The position numbers and the translations under genes are program-made. Positions 23,600 through 33,946 of a stretch of DNA of 64,000 nt are shown piece after piece. The notes under the pieces were generated by a model. That model was not told the origin of the DNA and searched no databases. It saw nothing but the letters and a program-made list of their open reading frames with translations. Position 1 is the first letter of the stretch. The number at the start of each line of letters is the position of its first letter. Origin of the DNA: Bugulina stolonifera (lineage: Eukaryota; Bryozoa; Gymnolaemata; Cheilostomatida; Bugulidae); assembly GCA_935421135.1 (NCBI GenBank), contig OW285195.1:1116001-1180000 (forward strand), read 5' to 3'.

Positions 23600-24717
23600 A
23601 CGTGGATTTTCCGCTTGGAGTGGCTACTCTTGTCTTTAGGCTTAGTGGGTATAGGTTCTTCCACTAGGACGGGTTCTGATGTGTCCGTCGGCCTCTGTGG
23701 ACGACCATTGTGGTTTGGTCCACTTTTCTTAGGTTTGGCCTCAGTAGGAATGGGTTCTTCTACTGGGACGGGTTCTGATGTGTCCGTCGGCCTCTGTGGA
23801 CAACCATTGTGGTGTGGTCCACCTTTCTTAGGTTTGGCCTCAGTAGGAATGGGTTCATCTACTGGGACGGGTTCTGATGTGTCCGTCGGCCTCTGTGGAC
23901 GACCATTGTGGTGTGGTCCACCTTCTCCTTGTTGGGCTCCAGTAGGAATGGGTTCATCTACTGGGACGGGTCTTGATGTGTCCGTCGGCCTCTGTGGACA
24001 ACCATTGTGGTTTAGTCCACCTTCTCCTAGGTTGTTGTCTGTGTCGGCCACAGTAGGAATGGGGTCATCTACTGGGACGGGTTCCGGTGTGACCGTCGGT
24101 CCGTCATCCGCTTCTTGACATTTCTGTAGGAGAGTGTGTAGGGCTTTCCGTAGGAGGTCAGCGGGAAGCTCCTCTTGCTGTTTTGGAGGACTGGTCCTGC
24201 CATCTTTGTTACGTAGGAAGGCCGCTCCGGTTTCCAGTGCTTCCTCCATATCATCGGGCTGTAACCATGTGTAGTACCATCGTAGGCCGTGGTTATGGAC
24301 TGTGAGGCAAAACTTCTCAACAGTCCATTCGTCCAAAGATGCAGGGGGTGCTCCTTCAAAGGCTGTCGCCATCAGTCTACGGATGAGAGCTGCATAGTCT
24401 CTGAGTGACGTGTGGGCTGGCTGTTCCAGGGTGGACAGCTTTCATCGGGCTTCTCTGGCAGATAGTCCATACTGTTCCCTCAGTCGGGAAAATATCTCTT
24501 CGACTGATCGGGGTCGGCCGCATTCTTGTGCGGGCCCGTGTAGGGCGGCTCTAAGCCGTATGAGGCGTGCTCTGTCATTCCAGTTGCAACGCTCTGCCAT
24601 AGCGGTGAAGTCTTCTATGAAGAGTTCTACGTCCTCTTGTCCGTTGTAGCTGAGTGTTTTGAGGTCCTGCTCGGCTTGGTACATCACCTGCTGAAGCAGG
24701 TTCCTTATTCGGTCCAT
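23596..24717 (-). pseudogene. Gag-like protein of the pol-less retrotransposon, one in-frame TGA
   Basis: The N-terminal 91 codons (24717-24445) read like a retrotransposon gag core (VELFIEDFTAMAERCNWND and LIRLRAALHGPAQE). A TGA at 24444-24442 interrupts the frame. Translation in the same frame continues through LEQPAHTSLRDYAALIRRL into the 258-codon segment 24372-23596. That segment contains about 4.5 copies of a 33-residue repeat (QRPTDTSEPVPVDEPIPTE). The TGA lies in CGATGA and may be a CGA-to-TGA type change or a readthrough codon. The protein would form the particle that packages the element RNA. Confidence 0.65.
23630..24090. repeat. 99-bp coding minisatellite in gag
   Basis: About 4.5 tandem copies of a 99-bp unit, each encoding 33 residues rich in proline and threonine. 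The unit length preserves the reading frame. Confidence 0.85.
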
Positions 24718-25032
24718 GTCGGTAGGGTGTCGGGTAGTGAGTAAAACTGCTTTGGTTTGTTAGGCCGTGTCGGCCTAGTCGACGTACTGAGTACCTTCAA
24801 TCTATTTTGGATCCGAGGTCGGTCTTGGATTGAAGATCCGGCGTAGGTCGGGCTACATCCAGCGGAACCACGAGAATTATGGGTGCACTTTAGCGTTTGT
24901 CACCTTCTCGTATCCAAGGTTCCCGGGTCCGAGTCCTTAATCGCAGTAGAAGTATTGAAGAATGAGGTCGGTCGGGTTACCCGAGGCCGAGGTCACCTTC
25001 CTTCGCTTCGTATCGTAAGAGTACGACCTTAG

Positions 25033-25051
25033 AATCCCACCGCTGCCACCA
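25033..25051 (-). promoter_or_regulatory. Primer binding site, tRNA-Leu(AAG) type
   Basis: On the minus strand TGGTGGCAGCGGTGGGAT lies one base inside the 5' LTR. It is complementary to the 3' end of an animal tRNA-Leu with AAG anticodon (CCCACCGCTGCCA plus CCA). This sets the direction of the element and the start of minus-strand DNA synthesis. Confidence 0.75.
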
Positions 25052-25052
25052 A

Positions 25053-25715
25053 TGTAATGGTTTCTGTGATTTGGTGCGGTCGTCCTTGGACGACTATCGA
25101 CCCAGAAATGAAGTGCCTATGAGTGGTAATAGGACTTCGCATTACATGAAAGATCGAGCGGTCTCAGTAGCCCAAATACTACCAAAGACGACCCATCTGA
25201 TCTCAAGTCCGACCTTCAGACTATACAATGAAAGAGAGTAGTTCGACCTAGTAGGCGGTTCGCTAAGCGAATGACCTAGTAAAAGGAAGAGAAAGTCTCT
25301 GTATCAAGTATAGATGTGTCTTTATTGAAAGCCAAGTGAAGACTGAGACAGTGAACAGTAAAACAGTGCCCTTTATATAGTATAAGGACTTCCGGCCGAC
25401 GTGACGTCGGGAAAAGACGACGTGTGGTCGTCCGGAAGTTGCGCAACAAGATGGCCGCCGGAAGCCCGACGGCCGACCCAAAATAGGTCAGGTTCTACAA
25501 AAGTTGCTTATAATGGTCCAATTTATGTACAAAATGAATATCAATGGATTCTGAGAGGTCGGGCCTCTGTACATGGGTATAAAAGGCATTAAAAGACTTA
25601 GATATAATCATATAATCATATACAACAATATAGGAGTAAAGTACAAGCAGATATATACATGTATGCACACAATAATGAGTGTCAGATGTAAGATGCGACT
25701 GAGCGTACCATCACA
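25053..25715 (-). repeat. 5' LTR of the pol-less retrotransposon
   Basis: Partner of the 20391-21053 LTR, with three noticed differences. It carries the promoter that drives gag leftward. Confidence 0.9.
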
Positions 25716-26004
25716 ATAACATTACAATTGAATTTATTTCATTGTCTTTCCAGTTCCAACTCACAACAACCGTACTGTATTCCTACTAACCACACTGTTA
25801 GTCCAAAGAATCCCAAAGTACACTCTTGCAATCACACCAATGTTAACTATATGAGATTATCAGATTGTATAATTATTGTTCCAGGAATGCCACTAGTACA
25901 ACTAGCTCCACGCTCATTTTTTGAAATGAACAGTGATTTGTTCGCGTGCTATCGATAGTCCTTTATGGGTAGATAATTCTGTACAATAAGCCTATCATGT
26001 TAGC
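25716..26004. other. Short spacer between two LTR retrotransposons
   Basis: About 290 bp between the ATAA duplication of the first element and the TTAGC duplication of the second. It holds no supported gene. Confidence 0.5.
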
Positions 26005-26190
26005 TGTAATGTCTGTACTCACAAGTTTAATATATCCTTCCTCTGTACTGTTAGTCTGTCTCCTCTACCTCTCTCATTCACTCTCAACCATAAAGTGTCC
26101 CCTTCTTAAGTCTCCAGCTATCTCTCAGCTATCTCCAAGCTATCCTTATTAATAATCTTACCTATCCCCTTAGCCTTAGCTCTCAATACA
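26005..26190 (-). repeat. 3' LTR of the Ty3/gypsy element
   Basis: 186-bp LTR preceded, in element orientation, by a purine-rich tract containing GAAAGGGGAA. Confidence 0.9.
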
Positions 26191-26320
26191 TTCCCCTTTC
26201 TTTTTTTTCCTTTTCTGTTGTCTCAGCGAGTTACCTAGTGCTTATGTATGCTTTGCATTCCGGTGACTACCTTTGCCTACCCCCGCCTCTTTATTCTTCT
26301 TTCCTTAGCACCGTATCCAT

Positions 26321-28822
26321 TTATTTATATACTACGTAGTCTCTGTACTTAGGGTTGGGCCTACTCACCCTCCCTGATCTTGTCACTACTCCGGCCTGTC
26401 TCTGCTCCCTTGGTTCATTTTGTCTGTCTGTCCTTTGAGCAACTTCATGTCCTTCTGCTATGGACATACCCCTGATCCTAGCATCCTGTTCTGGTTCTAT
26501 ATTCACTTCTTCCCTTTCCTGGTTTTCCTCTCCTCCTAAATCACTTTCTGTTTCAGAGTCACCTTCTGTCTCACTGTCACTTACTGACATTAGTCCCAAG
26601 TGTTTTCTATTTCTCCTAACAACTGCTCCATCTACTCGCACTAAGTAACTGTCCGGTTCCACGGCCCTGCCAATTACCCTAGCCTCCCGTCCATAATCCC
26701 GATTAGAAGTTTTTACCCAGACTTTATCACCTACTGCCAAATCACCCAAGTTTCTTACCCTCCTCCTATCATTATAATTTGCCTCCATCCTCAGTTTCAG
26801 TCCTTTATCTTTAGCTCTAAACTTCTCATGGTCGACTTCCCTCTGGGCTATCCTTGACAGACCCACCCTTATCGACCTTCCAAACAGCAATTGGGCTGGA
26901 CTATAACCCGACTCCAACGGTGTGTCCCTATACACAGCCAATGCTCCTACCCTGTCCTGGTTTTTTCTCCACAGCCCCTTAACAGTTTGCACCGCCCTTT
27001 CCGCTGCCCCATTGCTCTGTGGATATAGCGGACTACTGGTTTCATGCGCAATTCCCACTTGCTCTGTATAACCCCTAAACTCCCTAGAGCTAAAACAGGG
27101 GCCATTGTCTGTCCTTAGCCGTATTGGATGCCCAAACCTAGCAAACATTATCTTTAACTTTCCAATTACCTCTCCCGCAGTTTGCCCCCCTATTCCCATT
27201 ACCTCAATCCATCTGGAATAATAATCGACTACCACTATAAAGTTTACCCCTTCAAACTGAAACAGGTCTGCTCCCAATTCCTCCCATGGTCCCCCTGGTA
27301 ATCCTGATACCCTTAGCGGTTGGTTAACCAACTTCCTATTCTTTGCACATATTTCACATTTTTTCCCTTTCTCCCTTATCTCTGGTATTATCCCTGGCCA
27401 CCACACTGACTCTGAGGCCCTCCTCTTGCACTTTTCCTCCCCTTGGTGACCCTCATGTATCTTATCTAAGGTTTTACTCCTCTCTCCCCTGGGTATGACT
27501 ATCTGATCACCTTTTAATATTAACCCATTGTACTGTGATAGGGCTTCACAAACCAAGAAAAACTGTTTTACTTCCCCCCTCATACTGTGACTCTTAGGCC
27601 ACCCCTCTCCCATGTACTTCATTACCTCCTGTAATGTTTGGTCCCTTTGTGTCTCAACTCTCAAGTCCTCTAGTTCCTTACCTAGTAAAGCAGTACCCTC
27701 CACTAAATACCTAATGTGAGCTGTGGTTCGGAGTTCTAGTTTTCTGTCCCGTTCAGAAAGCCCCCCTACCGGTTTTCTAGATAAGCAGTCGGCTATGTAC
27801 ATTTCACTACCCGGTGTGTGTATCACCCTATATTGGAACCTCATCATCCTTAGTTTGAACCGTTGAACCCGCAATGGCAGCTGCGCCAGATCAGCTTCCC
27901 CTAGTAATTCTACCAATGACCTATGATCTGTTTCAAGTAGAAATTCCCTACCCACCAGGTAATATTCAAACTTTTCACAAGCCCACACCAATGCTAAAGC
28001 CTCTTTCTCTATCTGAGCATATCTACCCTCCGTATCAGACATCGCCTTTGATGTGTATGCTATTGGCTTCCATGAACCATCTTCCCACTGCAGTAATGTT
28101 CCCCCTAACCCAAATGAGCTGGCGTCAGCTGTTACTTTTGTCTTTTTGTTTCGGTCAAATTTTGCTAATACTGGGGCCTCTGCCACATGCTCCTTAATTC
28201 CCTGGAAAGCTTTCTGTTGTGCCTCTCCCCACACAAAGCTATTTCTCTTTTTCAACAACTCCCTCAGTGGTTTTGATAATTCTGACAGCCTATCACTGAA
28301 TCTCCCCAAGTACCCTACCATCCCCAGAAAGCTTTTCACCTCTTTGACATTTTTCGGCTGTGGTAGCCGGTGTATTGCCTCTACTTTTTCTGGGTCTGCA
28401 TGTATTCCCATCCCATCTATTATGTGTCCCAGAAATTTCACTTTCTCCACCCCAAACTCACATTTTTCCTTATTAAGTGTTATTCCCGCCTCTCTTAGCC
28501 TACTCAGTACTGCCCTAAGCCTTTCATCGTGTTCCCTAGCATCTTTACCATGAACCAAAATGTCATCCATCTGACATATCACACCTTGCAACCCCTCCAA
28601 TACCCTCAATACCTGTCGCTGGTAAAACTCTGGTGCCGACGATATCCCAAATAGCAGCCTATTAAAGTAATATCTCCCAAAGGGTGTTATGAATGTTGTT
28701 AGTTCCCTCGATCTCCCATCTAACTCAGTTTGCCAGAACCCTGAATTGGCATCCATTTTACTAAAAACCCTTGATTTGGCTAATTTTGCTAATGTCACAT
28801 CTGTGTTGGGCAATGGGAACAC
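26321..28822 (-). CDS. Ty3/gypsy pol: reverse transcriptase, RNase H and integrase
   Basis: An 833-codon open frame. The reverse transcriptase palm shows SKMDANSGFWQ and the catalytic QMDDIL. The RNase H begins at KVTADASSFGLGG and includes the DHRS motif. The integrase zinc module has H.H and C..C (HEGHQGEEKC ... CEICAKN). The DDE core residues are in GADLFQ, RTDNGPCF and NGAAERAVQ. A basic C-terminal tail follows. It copies the element RNA into DNA and inserts it. The frame lacks its own start context because it continues from the 28823-29158 segment after a TAA; intact pol would begin about 110 codons earlier. Confidence 0.9.
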   Translation of the reverse strand: MFPLPNTDVTLAKLAKSRVFSKMDANSGFWQTELDGRSRELTTFITPFGRYYFNRLLFGISSAPEFYQRQVLRVLEGLQGVICQMDDILVHGKDAREHDERLRAVLSRLREAGITLNKEKCEFGVEKVKFLGHIIDGMGIHADPEKVEAIHRLPQPKNVKEVKSFLGMVGYLGRFSDRLSELSKPLRELLKKRNSFVWGEAQQKAFQGIKEHVAEAPVLAKFDRNKKTKVTADASSFGLGGTLLQWEDGSWKPIAYTSKAMSDTEGRYAQIEKEALALVWACEKFEYYLVGREFLLETDHRSLVELLGEADLAQLPLRVQRFKLRMMRFQYRVIHTPGSEMYIADCLSRKPVGGLSERDRKLELRTTAHIRYLVEGTALLGKELEDLRVETQRDQTLQEVMKYMGEGWPKSHSMRGEVKQFFLVCEALSQYNGLILKGDQIVIPRGERSKTLDKIHEGHQGEEKCKRRASESVWWPGIIPEIREKGKKCEICAKNRKLVNQPLRVSGLPGGPWEELGADLFQFEGVNFIVVVDYYSRWIEVMGIGGQTAGEVIGKLKIMFARFGHPIRLRTDNGPCFSSREFRGYTEQVGIAHETSSPLYPQSNGAAERAVQTVKGLWRKNQDRVGALAVYRDTPLESGYSPAQLLFGRSIRVGLSRIAQREVDHEKFRAKDKGLKLRMEANYNDRRRVRNLGDLAVGDKVWVKTSNRDYGREARVIGRAVEPDSYLVRVDGAVVRRNRKHLGLMSVSDSETEGDSETESDLGGEENQEREEVNIEPEQDARIRGMSIAEGHEVAQRTDRQNEPREQRQAGVVTRSGRVSRPNPKYRDYVVYK

Positions 28823-29158
28823 TTATCTTCTCACATGTTTATTTAGCTGTGACAGGTCCACACACAACCTAACCTTCCCATTTTTTTTTGGAACGCAAAC
28901 TAACCCTGCACACCAATCTGTTGGCCTGTCTACTTGAGTAATAACTCCCTCCTTTACCATTCTCTGTAGTTCTGCCTTAACCTGTTCCTCTAGTCCTGCC
29001 GCCACCTTGCGTGGGACATCCAAACAAAATGGTCTTGCCCCTTCTTTCAAATCAATTTTATATTTTACCGGCATCTTACCCAAGCCCTTAAAAAGTGATG
29101 GGAATCCTTTTTCGACATCCCTCAGTGTGATCCTATTCACTTCTGCTAGCAAATTCAA
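28823..29158 (-). pseudogene. N-terminal part of Ty3/gypsy reverse transcriptase, ends at an internal TAA
   Basis: It holds the reverse transcriptase fingers (YKIDLKEGARPF, GVITQVDRPTDWCAGLVCVPKKNG, LCVDLSQLNK). It is in the same frame as the following 833-codon ORF but is separated from it by TAA at 28825-28823. It is in a different frame from the protease upstream, so a frameshift lies near 29157. Confidence 0.85.
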
Positions 29159-29388
29159 CTTCCTAATTTCCTTCCTCCGACTAGGTTCCTGGTAGCCCCT
29201 TCGATAACGTAAACCTTTGTTTTAACTGCCCTACCCCCATTTCTCAATTCTACTTCTACCTCTCCCACCACCTTCAACCTATTATTTCCTGCTCCCCTCA
29301 CCTTCTTCTTTGAATTCTCTAGCCTCAACCCTAAACTTTTCTCTGACCCCACTGTTAGTACAGATATGTCAGCACCTGTGTCATCCAA
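29155..29388 (-). pseudogene. Ty3/gypsy aspartic protease
   Basis: The retropepsin active site DTGADISV is followed by a beta-rich segment ending VYVIEGATRNLVGG. The segment is in frame with gag upstream across a single TGA (29478-29476) and out of frame with the reverse transcriptase. The protease would cut the gag-pol polyprotein. Confidence 0.85.
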
Positions 29389-29475
29389 AAACCTTATTAT
29401 TTTTCCATTTACCTGTAAATCATGTTCAAATTCATCATCGTCCTTAATATCAGTCCCACATTTTCCCTCGAATAG

Positions 29476-30498
29476 TCATACCGAGTCTGAATCACTGTCC
29501 TCTTCCCTTACTTCCCTAGCCCTAGGGATTTTTGAAGGACATTCCCGTGACATGTGCCCTTTGCCCTCGCACTTGTAGCATCTTAACTCCCTTCCTGGAG
29601 ACCCCATATATTTTGTTTTATCCTGCCCCTGCTTAGTTCTCTGAGATTCCCTGCATTCTCTAGCGTAATGTCCTCTACCCCCACATTTGAAACAGGCATC
29701 GTTCCCCTTTATTCTACATTCCCTAGTGAAGTGCCCTAGCTTCCCACAATTGTAGCATGTCATGTCCGGACTCCTTTTTGGGCTAACCCTCCTAAAGGGT
29801 TGTCTTTGTGGTCTAGGTGGAGAGCCTGCTTGGTGTCTCTCGTCCTCTCTGCGCCTAAGCCCTTGTCCCTCCATATGAATGCCTACCCACTCCTCTGGAT
29901 CACTTTGGCTCGTACCCGGATTCCTCATGTAATCCGCATTCTTCATGGCTGTTTCAATGTCCTTTCTTAGCTTTATCATTGCCCCATAGTCTATTCCCCC
30001 ATCCCCTTTGGCCATTTCATTCAACACTTGTACCCTAACTGCGTCGTTTGTGGTCCCCGCTAAAGCCCAATGCAGAATTTATTTATTTTCTAGTGCCCCT
30101 AGCTCGCACCCTTTAGCTATCGTATTAAGCCTAGCGATGTACCCTGTGAAATCCTCATCCTCCCTCTGCCTACAGGTGAAAAAGCTGTCCATGTTCCTAA
30201 CCGCATGCCCCTTCCCCTTAAAGTGTTCATCAAATCATTGTTTGATGTCTGTGTACCTTACTGCATTAACCGCTATATTCCATTCATTGTATATCTCAAA
30301 CCCCTGTTCCCCTAATCTATCAAGTAGCATACAGCCCTTCTTGTGTTCTATTATATCTACCTTGGCTGGTTCATCTGCTGCCCCAGTTTTCTTGAAGTCA
30401 TGAAATGCCATTTGTATCTCAAAACGTTTGATAAACTTCTGCCAATCCTCTACTGATAACCCATCCATTGCACTATGTTTATTTCCTCTTGTAGCCAC
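29476..30498 (-). pseudogene. Ty3/gypsy gag with three CCHC zinc knuckles, two internal stops
   Basis: The N-terminal part (30498-30238) and C-terminal part (30027-29476) share one frame but are interrupted by TGA at 30237-30235 and TAA at 30081-30079. The C-terminal part ends in three nucleocapsid knuckles (CYNCGKLGHFTREC, CFKCGGRGHYAREC, CYKCEGKGHMSREC), which bind the element RNA. The final TGA is followed by CTA. Protease coding continues in the same frame after it, so this TGA could be a readthrough codon while the two others look like damage. Confidence 0.85.
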
Positions 30499-30642
30499 GT
30501 TTATATTACCTGAACTTAACCCTTTACTTTAATTTGAATTAAACACTGGAAAAATTTCCTATCAGGCCTATGACTTGTCTAGGTACAGATCTATAACTTA
30601 CCCCACCTTTCTGTGTTCTACTGTAACCTGTGTATTATCCAA

Positions 30643-30662
30643 TGATCCCACTTCTGACACCA
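30643..30662 (-). promoter_or_regulatory. Primer binding site, tRNA-Leu(CAG) type
   Basis: On the minus strand TGGTGTCAGAAGTGGGAT lies directly inside the 5' LTR. It is complementary to the tRNA-Leu(CAG) 3' end (CCCACTTCTGACA plus CCA). Confidence 0.75.
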
Positions 30663-30848
30663 TGTAATGTCTGTACTCACAAGTTTAATATATCCTTCCT
30701 CTGTACTGTTAGTCTGTCTCCTCTACCTCTCTCATTCACTCTCAACCATAAAGTGTCCCCTTCTTAAGTCTCCAGCTATCTCTCAGCTATCTCCAAGCTA
30801 TCCTTATTAATAATCTTACCTATCCCCTTAGCCTTAGCTCCCAATACA
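30663..30848 (-). repeat. 5' LTR of the Ty3/gypsy element
   Basis: 186-bp LTR, one noticed difference from its partner at 26005-26190. Confidence 0.9.
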
Positions 30849-30980
30849 TTAGCGATTAGAGATTTTAATACCCAATAATATGCGGTTTTGTTTTGGTTGA
30901 CCAATCAACGCATTCACAGACTTTCTACCGATATACGCTGCCGTGCTAGTCGGTTACTAGTATTATTTGGTCGAGTAAAC

Positions 30981-31714
30981 TGTAATGTGATGCTAGACGT
31001 CAACGGGTTTGGCAAATAGCGGAAGTGACGTAATCCCAGAAGCCGCAGAGATATTGGAAGTCTCTTACGTCTTGAATGCTGGATCAACAACACGTGCCTT
31101 CAGAGACTTCTTATTCTTCATCCACTACTAGTAACTATCAAGTAAGTGTGTTTATCTGCTTATACGAACATACCTGACCCGCGTAACTTAACATGGTATC
31201 ACGGGTGGGGTAGTCGCAAGATTGTAAGAGCCTTTGTCTTGGAGATTTCAGAACTTCCATTCTGTGCTTCAAGAATAATTTTGGGGATAACAAGGGAGTG
31301 AGTAAAGTTGAGTTAACCGAGTTATAGAGTCTCGAGTTAATTGGGAATAAATTAAAATTGGGTTACTGAGTCTTGGGTTAATTGAGTCAATTGGGTTGAG
31401 TCTTGAGTAGTGAGTTCAAAGAGTCTTGAGGTAATTAGTGAGTGAGGAGATTTACTTGTACGCTGTCGTGCTATAAACCAGTGACAGTTGTACTATGGCC
31501 AAAGCCTCCGCAGGGTGGCCTAACCTAGCTATTGATCCGAATGATGTTTCAGGATCATTTCAAATGTGGTTAGAAGAATTCGAAATAGCTATCGAATTGA
31601 AAATAGTAGAGTCAGGGAAGAAAGAGGTAGCCGGTGAAAACGTAGATGCATTTACCCCTAGATGTAAATTGCTGGCGCTTTTGAACAAACTTCAATACAC
31701 TATAAATATTTGAT
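30981..31714 (+). mobile_element. 5' fragment of another LTR retrotransposon (LTR, primer site, truncated gag)
   Basis: A probable LTR runs from TGTAATGTGATGC at 30981 to CTTAACA at 31194. Directly after it comes TGGTATCACGGGTGGGG (31195-31211), which has the form of a primer binding site. An open frame at 31495-31713 (GTG or downstream start) encodes a gag-like N-terminus (FQMWLEEFEIAIELKIVE). Then the element stops and the second LTR is missing. The plus-strand direction is opposite to the two preceding elements. Confidence 0.55.
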
Positions 31715-31774
31715 CCTTTGTAGTTTTAGTCCAAGAAAAAAGACAGACGGGTGCTCAAACTGGGTAAAGGGACA

Positions 31775-32025
31775 TTTCGAAAAAGACAGTTCAAAACAGG
31801 ACTTTTCACAGCTGGACAGTTAGAAACAGGACAGTTCAAAACTGTGTAGATTACATTTAGAAGAACAAAACTTGCAGAAAGTTCATTTTAACTTATTAAA
31901 TTAATGAAAAAAATATTAAAAATTGGTTAAAGTCTGGTGGTTTGGGCTTAGGCATTTCGAACTGTCCAGTGCTGAATCGTCCACTTTCGAAACGTTCTGT
32001 TTCGAACTGTCATTTTCAAATAGCT
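31775..32025. repeat. MITE-like repeat with GACAGTTC subterminal motifs
   Basis: The left side has several GACAGTTCAAAAC motifs. The right side carries them inverted (TTCGAACTGTC, TTTCGAACTGTC), with an AT-rich centre. A homologous copy lies at 45346-45553. No transposase is inside, so it would be non-autonomous. Confidence 0.5.
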
Positions 32026-32439
32026 GCACATTCCTCAAACTGACGGTCTAGCAGATGTCCAGTATAGTATTGTCACTTAACCCTAAAGATTCAGTAGCAG
32101 ATGTCAGCGTGAATGTAGATTATTCATATGGTAGTAATGTAGGTTGGTATTGGAATTGATGTCTCTTCTTATAGAATTTTATCTTGGAAGATAATGATTT
32201 CAGCGTTACCATAATATTTGATAGAATAGGCTATATCATCCACACGCACGTGTCCATGTAATATATATGTACAAAGGTACAATGTATAAACATACCTATA
32301 TACATGTATGTTATCGTAATATATATAAATATAATATGTATATAACATTCAGTGTAAAGGTGCGTTGCGTGGGAGTTTTCTAAGTTTTGAATAATTTTTG
32401 ATATTTTATTGCTACTGATCAGATGCTACTTATTTTGCT

Positions 32440-32635
32440 ACTTTCAGAGTTTTTCAAGACTTTGTTCAGCAGGATTCATAGAATGGGAGAGCATAACAAC
32501 AACCCAACTGCTACAGGCTTTAGGGCAGATCCAAGAAAGCTGTTGATGAAGTGGTCAGTGTCCACTTTAAATGTAGCCAATTCAGCTGACTGTGACTCCA
32601 GCTCTGGTTTATTTTCTTTACGGTGGTGCAAGTGA
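32440..32635 (+). pseudogene. P-element/THAP9-like transposase remnant
   Basis: A short open segment contains GEHNNNPTATGFRADPRKLL. It resembles the conserved NNPTA..F....R.LL block near the C-terminus of P-element and THAP9 transposases. Nothing else of the protein is recognisable nearby, so this is a fossil fragment; the match is by eye. Confidence 0.4.
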
Positions 32636-32640
32636 AAAGC

Positions 32641-33946
32641 TCCAATACCTTCCGTTTAACATCACTACAAACTTGTAACACTCACCCACTGAATATTCTT
32701 GGATATTTCAGGAAAAATTGCAAGAACTCTACACAGCAGTTTCGGGGGAAGTGTGCAGGTGGCTTTGGTGATCATTTGTATGTCGTAGGATGATGAAGGC
32801 CAAAAACAGAGGTGGCCTCACTTATGCTACTGATTTAGTAAAGCAGATTGTGGTTTGATGTGAGCAGGTGTTTACACAGTGTATTTCGATTCTCGACTGA
32901 TGAATAGACATTCGAAACATTGAACTTTTGCTTCATTTCAATACCTGTAACATAATTTTACAATAAGTGTACAGTAAATTTTTCATTTATTTTGTTAGTT
33001 AATTTTTTTATTGCTATGTCTATAACATTTTTTGCTAGCTTTCAATCTTGTTTGCATATATATATATATTTGTCTGGTTATGATAGTCATATGATTTACC
33101 ATCCACAATTCTGCACTGCAGATGATGAAACAAATATACAATACAGTGCAATAATAGATATAATGCATATGTAGTTGACTTCTCATTAATTTCAATTATA
33201 TCAGAAGTTGTATTTTTAGTGTATCATACAATGTAGATAGTTCTTAACTTGCAGAGTACTGATAGCCACAAAATATGTGATTTTGTTGAGCAAACGTTAT
33301 CGATTTCGTATTGTTACAATGGATTTAATAGCAAACTGGAACTGCGTCTAATGCAAAGAAGTGGGTCCAGACCGGCTTCACGACCGTAATAGTAATAGCG
33401 GTCGAGTACTGGCTCTATCCTACCTTTATGGTATGGTCTTACAAGGCGTGACATTAAATGGGTGGATCATACCTTAGAGTTATCTCCCCTGGGGTGTTAC
33501 CTCTATGGGTATGCTTTTACCTCTATGCTTTTACAACAACCGCTCAGAAATGTAATTACTTGGTGCGCCACTTCAGCCTGCGCACAGCAGTTTATCACCC
33601 AGTAAGCTGGTGATGATAAGCGATAATCAGCAAACTGTCCAAAATCCAATGATCTTGTACTAACTGCACTAATCATTGAAATTTCATGTGCAAAATAATA
33701 CTAGGTAAGCGTGCATGGGTAAAACAGATCTCAGTTGCCTAGTGTTGGGTTGGTAAGAATAGGACAGTCATAGTTGGGTATGTATTTTTGGTACAAGTTG
33801 ATATTTCCAAAGAAAAATGAAGCGTTTCAGCTCTAATATTTTACTGGAAAATTTTATGCCTGTGCCATGGATTTCTGAGTAAGTAGTGAAGTGTTAGTAA
33901 TGCTATGGTGCGGGATTTATCTAACTCATATTGATATTTATAATAT
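32641..33946. other. No gene recognised
   Basis: AT-rich sequence with a short TA microsatellite near 33056. GAGTTATCTCCCCTGGGG at 33477-33494 matches repeat edges seen near 13.96 kb (inverted) and 17.96 kb. Confidence 0.4.

Larger units (their letters stand above)
20391..25715 (-). mobile_element. Complete LTR retrotransposon with gag and a novel ORF but no pol
   Basis: Two 663-bp direct repeats (20391-21053 and 25053-25715) begin TGTAATGG and end CATCACA on the plus strand. They are flanked by ATAA (20387-20390 and 25716-25719). They differ at three noticed positions, so insertion is recent. The element is transcribed on the minus strand. A primer binding site follows the right LTR (25051-25033), and a purine-rich tract lies next to the left LTR (21066-21054). 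The 4-kb interior encodes a gag-like protein and a second long ORF, and no protease, reverse transcriptase, RNase H or integrase motif was found. It therefore needs enzymes from another element. At least three related solo or partial LTRs lie elsewhere in the window. Confidence 0.85.
26005..30848 (-). mobile_element. Complete Ty3/gypsy LTR retrotransposon with damaged ORFs
   Basis: LTRs of 186 bp (26005-26190 and 30663-30848) begin TGTAATGTC and end CAATACA. They differ at one noticed base and are flanked by TTAGC (26000-26004 and 30849-30853). On the minus strand the order is LTR, primer binding site, gag with three CCHC knuckles, aspartic protease, reverse transcriptase, RNase H, integrase, polypurine tract (26216-26191), LTR. 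This is the Ty3/gypsy order. At least four stops or frame changes interrupt gag and pol despite the young LTRs. Confidence 0.92.
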
